DNA of 64,000 nt from Monocercomonoides exilis. Its lineage: Eukaryota; Preaxostyla; Oxymonadida; Polymastigidae. Position numbers and translations under genes: made by a program. The notes beneath the pieces were generated by a model, which was not told the DNA's origin, did no database searches, and saw only the letters and a list, made by a program, of their open reading frames with translations. Of this stretch, positions 62,201-64,000 are shown piece after piece (within the stretch, counting starts at the first letter, position 1; every line of letters begins with the position of its first letter). The stretch spans positions 636,501-700,500 of the forward strand of contig LSRY02000026.1 in the NCBI GenBank assembly GCA_001643675.2. Reading direction: 5' to 3'.

Positions 62201-62486
62201 TTCTTCCTTCATTCCATTGTTTTGTGTATTTCTTCATCACTCTCTCTTCTTTCCTGGTCTCTCCCACTCCACCTTCTTTTCCATCAATATATGTATCAAA
62301 TAAATTATCATCTCTATATTTGCTATTTTGAATCGTCTCTCGCCATGTGCCTTCAGGATAATCCAATTCTCTTCCATTCAATGAATTTTCGGTAAGTCTT
62401 GTTCCATCTCTTGTAGCATCATTGCACACGCATTCAACACAAATTGTACACACACAATAAAATATTCCTGACAGCACCAATACCAT
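53277..62486 (-). CDS. giant secreted beta-helix protein with TM helix and pseudokinase tail (intact copy)
   Basis: The frame opens at 62,543 with a TTG; I choose the ATG near 62,486, codon 20 of that frame, which starts a signal peptide (MVLVLSGIFYCVCTICVECV). About 3,069 residues follow with no intron (residue numbers here count from 62,543). The ectodomain is made of pectin-lyase-like beta-helix turns (SCGGGIMC, YGGGAFFY, SYGGGLNLY and many GGGM/GGGI turns). Five modules begin with a CG...PC motif near residues 644, 1,011, 1,378, 1,736 and 2,143. One membrane helix lies near 2,639-2,664 (IIVIVMGIVLFVILIIAV). The tail is kinase-like: LSPHIVLF near 2,882 where HRD would stand, RWKAPEL near 2,943 (APE), SIGMMLWECLTLDIPFGEYP near 2,963, SSRP near 3,025. 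No Gly loop, VAIK Lys, HRD or DFG is visible, so I call it a pseudokinase. Ligand and pathway are unknown. Confidence 0.85.
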   Translation of the reverse strand: MVLVLSGIFYCVCTICVECVCNDATRDGTRLTENSLNGRELDYPEGTWRETIQNSKYRDDNLFDTYIDGKEGGVGETRKEERVMKKYTKQWNEGRRRIEKVQKWSFCDEWKMWGKEGVCDGSGVEGCLVLVNSSMKLNLLGLREIGGESVLRASDGSFVELSGCVIGVEREMPPFDFCGSCGLFTNISLRLPSTSTLTEQIIPSLFSSKTLEGKFSKNDIVSICSSHFSSFRTSSTPFLSSSSISLVSLSQLSFFNISTANEVCSPSTTMSTQSACLMNSCSFSSVCDVYDGGIVHSLNNLYASLTASNTSFIGCCRTRNVVCEGTSEAPLKTDRQNETENGANTFIWCEWNGSKTTGTESTWEDGASSGGAICMCNQSSASVRISNCIFNDCTAHSCGGGIMCAYIKEVKIENNSINNCTALYQYGGGAFFYSISTCVVISGCKFQNCIANSYGGGLNLYNFDVLGTDCIGSENWNGENACMFDCNFTFCSVTNTVGGGMRCYGVPATFKMRSIQFISCSARQDGGGFLLENGKQTIPEDAIYCIFLFFHDCKCKTTSTPYGHDVSYLDYFSAHLSSNPFLDCLTTNPNDRRVCYKYNYYYSGSWEFQHTEKKDWLKDKTIYVSVNGSDATPLCGANTTYPCLTMKKGFEMCEVQISLTIALLEGNHQSEATTIDIGTKKISVIGRGKDKSVIEMKSLSSTRPLFSVSTGYLGMSHLKVDCNSISETSPSVAVVSDGSGSLSLEDVVIITSKTGGYVMSSSVFVVSLLQLSMVDVEIKDMNISQSLLSEPVLSPFSSSSSYLFLTATSSGESMLKNVSVRNVKLIEGDGVVVAKSVKEGETFIVQNVTIEDCECEDGSGGGIKVEMETDTSKLQVVSSTFKRCTSGKYGGGMMLYLADNSIDFSIVSVDFSGCSASLGGNYVFVNGSDSASWGISSSTLNVQHDNSKYNELEGYDRSDTTMGLFPLNVFLDSYPSAAHVGKAKENGLGGYDSWFCGFDYYPCATITHAAQVRYADTNKKIELDSGYVLAEAVGMTDGCEWEISCVTKGIEIKVKAPENFESSCLIEVLSKCSVRNIKFSVPSVLSGASSSSLISSNSTLLALTDCSVVCSSENSIGYCFVNVIGGKVKVEGLVITETLRFGEHSVIEFGEGVESVVFCGCEVNNIEKRSGDGGWVSGVVGAERDEGKNGIIVIESCVVKGCRCVGGRGGGMSVVVKGEGSVVVNGSCVIDGCEAKGSGESSDGRREGRGGGMMIVMESRDGSMKMESGREGLFVFGEDNKARYGKDVFVECGGGVLLEWKVNGSSFSFFDFGVIPSDVLKLCGSEDGREGEVIPLFVYLCSIGSKLGVDGRGERALDQSHCGFEEFGCLTIDYCVGKRASINVNEIEVISESWIKNEMKVVSFEVRVCGKEEGMRVVVRDEGSITQNNLIECSKSFEMRHLAFVLNEEMNGKRSGFIHSSSSSSTITITSCSVSFVNDEVIGYNVICVEGGGLIVNGFVMEGGVRMSGKSPIVVSNGVELEMNSSRMSGVEVVGGSGGGGGGCLNVEMGVNGIVNIEGCNLSSVCSGGSGMKGGGMKISVGKGGRLEMKNVKLSGCEVPREDVEEGGRGMGGGMFVKLADEMGTFVLEGMEFEGCNAWKGKNVFVSGWDLSEIVNEEHLKWEMSLEELGSLDELCGWERKTTGEEGYVIPLVVYLWRNWSGDGFVSREKGGDFSGCGYSEAPCSSIDHLISLRYPTLGGGETHIAIVGSGLLSHSISFSSSISDSPKVVIEGTKKGTGVTISDEDENDLHDGSMISSNVSLSFVNVSFTKPAITTHHEVLIKSSGTNTLLSVSDCSFGPGRGVAESFGYCVMRVNGGSVVIERCSLSLISELKGLIAFRPSAGEVTLQNVNISFADVTERSLISMIEEETQMNGEKKVFSNGNRPVLRIVGCSFANITNEGIGASIVDVGSFEDGVECVMDECSMSSCKSGLSDEGGGMRVVLKSGESVLKVNGSSFSMCKCSSETGCGGGLFIDGSDPHANYGNESPIPPLNFKIVNILFVMNEAHVGKDVFVRCHSIAHQINETLFALNYNQESLNSNNSICGRDVLSEGDVDLIPLITFYYSAQVFVSGRGSDGRGCGAQSNPCSSINCGVEHIQEGVMNGILIDGEGFVRKECVIGDLVVNSLKKTQGVVRLNCKIEKSGEKDCVMEFVNECSVERCSFQFEDGFESTHNCLMKVKNGMTKIQECEFFSSPTTTVEEMKLNSSVVSVESGGLKIFDSTFRDIFSTISVLLFCEESNVIIVESRISNIKCEGDVVSVGGKAKVEMKEMGVVNVTVMSKGCVIGMEDAEQEVSVLNSSFGKCLNSVDKGSMMQIRNSKNVRIEACVFDGEREDEIVNEENNRKEGLCKWNESLVDVEKSKVEMRETTIRNSKAGGLWVSGASVKIENGKFENNNPSIEGYPSARRNVICEGNGELDVVSVKGGDGIEKNTSLWILDEGCELGGIAAERGSSFFIPILEEVKNVSHPNGDVELMIHGKLLLPCDLSVKMSMKNGDEEEIVRKGIEEEGFVSENEIHSVISCLEWEKVREETEVSVWIVFGKSDSHSSTERFIVKNRSENAGKGDERIVEGGKDGKSFWPIIVIVMGIVLFVILIIAVISIVRWKKVKNEAEDLREIVNDNIRKDPKAFEMVTMEMSPEEQWRRAEREAEKKNEERIKKRVYAKSLGHSESSEHLLSESGSTEYILGRDSDKIPQWMLEKVDEEEEETRKRTPSPSISSTSTTDSDSTFVRSESLCPTTSSMSNLVDAMACSSPHEKLIVDLRDSLFMLLHGRNAKKEMAIGSLQEREQTAAQILFWVANLALHSFDEMENPLQSLSNLSPHIVLFSEHMVICIVMHSDFSSDDSDSSSISSSTVVTSASDDDDDSLPSSAFEDEEDYKIEYLRWKAPELQVNKKMGATKKSVVFSIGMMLWECLTLDIPFGEYPAEVAGDKISTKERPDVERVRFSQLFDVICLCLSQDPSSRPMLSLLKRDFIRHFPAGATTLTVSDAIDFENDEEDNEDENASYSCVGSRLDDETIKKEMSVLKK

Positions 62487-64000
62487 GCCTGTCCAACTGC
62501 TTTCTTTTCTTTTTTCTGTTGTAGACAAATATGGGCACTTCAAAAAAATTTCGTTAAATTTATCCGAGTTTCACTTTATTATATTAAAACATTAATTTTA
62601 TTTTTATTTTTTCAATCAATTTTATGATCCGATGAATAATAGCGAATTATTCGTCCATTTTTGTTTATGTTCTGATATTTCAGCCGTCACTCACCGTCCA
62701 GCGATATCTGCCTCTGAGATGGACTAACATATGATTTAAAGCTTATAATTTTGTTGGCTGTATTTTCATGAGAAAAGGCAATTGGGAAAGAAATGAATAT
62801 TGTGAAGATTATTTTTACAGATGAATGGAAGAGGTACGAGCGATGGAAGTTTTGTGATTCTGCACCATATATTGATGTATGTTTTTTGGTGGATTATTTG
62901 TGATATTTTTATTTGAAGAGATTTTCGATGTTTTGAAAGAAATGATTGTTTTAGCCTCGATTGGCTGAAATGGACACTTTACGCAGAAGGGATGGGATGC
63001 ATGGAACAAGGTTATATGAGCATTTGGATTGGGTTTTTGATGTGTATTTTTGGAAGAAAGAGATGGAATTTCAGTTCATGGGAAAAACACTGAATGGAAA
63101 AATGAGTGAAAATGGATATTTTTTGTTGATGCAAAGGGGTAGCAGGGAATGAATGCAATGAGCGATTGGTATGCGACAAACTCTGTTTTATTCTAATCTT
63201 TTCATGAAAAATGTATTTGTTTGTTTTATTGAAGTTTTTTTCATTGATTGGGCAGTAAAAGTAATAAGAGAAAAAATCTCGTGGATTTCTATTTGCTGGG
63301 AGATTTCGTTTTTTGCAGAAAGAGAGAAGGGGGAATTACACACTCAGAGACATAATTAGGTTGAAGGCTATTTTTTTATAATTGGAATACTATTGAAGTG
63401 GAAAAGAGCAAACTGCATTGATGACCATGAATGCAAAGGAATGCGGCAGGTGCCACCGAAACAATTCTTTCGAACTGTTTTGGGTCATTGTTCTTCAACA
63501 TCGCTTTTGGAAGAGAAGAGAAGAGAAATGGTTTTATGTTCACTCATTAACATATTTGCAAATATGAAAGAGGTTTTCTTCACAGTGAAAGTATTTCTTC
63601 TTCATCATTTTTGCTGGAAGTGTATGAAAAGCTCCAAAGAAACTGAATATGAAATTGATCCATAAGAATTCAAGCCATTTCCTTTTGTGATTGAGCTGCT
63701 GAAAAGAAGAAAAAAGAAGGAAGAAGGAAGAAGAAGAAAGATTGATTCTTCTTCATCATGTTGCTTCTCATCGGGCGTTGCACATCAATTTCTTTTGAAC
63801 ACAGCCGTTTGTGGTTGCCTTCTTCTTTCATCTGCGCTGCTGTTCCTGTTTGTTGTTTGGCTGGGAAAACCTCCAAACACACACACCACAATCATCATTG
63901 CCATCATCATCATCATCATTTTCTTCTTTTTCTTTTTCTTCTCCTTCTTTCATTATCATCATTGTTTTCTTCTTTTTCGTCTTCTTCAAATTATTTACAA
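53390..64000 (-). repeat. right arm of the ~10.6-kb inverted duplication
   Basis: This is the reverse-complement match to about 876-11,530, covering gene and 5' flank, and it runs off the window edge. Relative to the left arm it carries small in-frame length differences, such as an eight-residue VVVKGEGS repeat unit absent on the left, a longer Gly run near 57,870, and a shorter Ser run near 57,200. Confidence 0.9.
62544..64000. other. 5' flank of intact copy, no firm gene
   Basis: The duplicated flank of the beta-helix gene. Short frames (for example 62,961-63,152 and 63,393-63,665) are not kept open in the matching left-arm DNA. The last ~150 bases are CAT/TTC triplet repeats. Nothing here can be called a gene. 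Confidence 0.55.

Noticed and set aside
1-64000. Alternative genetic code with TAA/TAG as Gln, as in some oxymonads
   Set aside because: TAA ends eL41, p24 and the coiled-coil gene exactly where families end, and no conserved Gln position is interrupted by TAA or TAG.

Overview
This window is eukaryotic nuclear DNA. The genes have short GT-AG spliceosomal introns (53 to about 316 nt) and standard stops (TAA and TGA are seen at real gene ends). Intergenic DNA is very AT-rich, and the long proteins are full of Ser, Glu and Lys runs built from TTC/TCT/GAA/AAG-type triplet repeats. The flanking genes code for huge secreted beta-helix proteins with one membrane helix and a degenerate kinase-like tail. 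From what I know of oxymonad flagellates (Preaxostyla, Blattamonas-like), that architecture makes such an organism the best guess. This is inference; another anaerobic protist is possible.

Layout. Bases ~876-11,530 and ~53,390-64,000 are the arms of a very large inverted duplication. Each arm carries one copy of the same ~9.3-kb gene plus ~1.5 kb of 5' flank. The right copy (minus strand, 3,088-codon frame) is intact. The left copy (plus strand) is a pseudogene with two frameshifts and one nonsense codon. The ~42 kb between the arms holds ordinary single-copy genes: ribosomal protein eL41 (minus, 25 aa, one intron), an SND3/PHO88-like ER protein (plus), a PHAF1/UPF0183 homologue (plus, three exons), a coiled-coil acidic protein (plus), a four-exon two-TM protein of unknown function (minus, 5' end unresolved), a 1,689-aa Ser-rich secreted or membrane protein (plus), a p24/TMED cargo receptor (minus, three exons), and a giant UBR-type E3 ubiquitin ligase (plus, four exons, about 5,431 aa).

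Non-genic parts hold mobile-element relics. At 13.3-14.6 kb there is a nested set of two 260-bp TIR elements, one inserted in an older inverted repeat with a TA duplication. At 48.64-49.00 kb there is a nearly perfect 168-bp-arm foldback. At 50.2-51.66 kb there is a decayed pogo/Tigger-like DDE transposase. There are also a 66-A tract and several microsatellites, one of them inside the last UBR intron.

Functional links. SND3/PHO88 (ER targeting), p24 (ER-Golgi cargo export) and the secreted proteins share the secretory route, but the neighbours are not an operon. The most unusual items are the inverted pair of beta-helix/pseudokinase receptor genes, one silenced, and the UBR ligase whose RING half-sites are about 1,080 residues apart. 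Exon joins were made by eye from splice signals, reading phase and protein-family match, and need transcript support.
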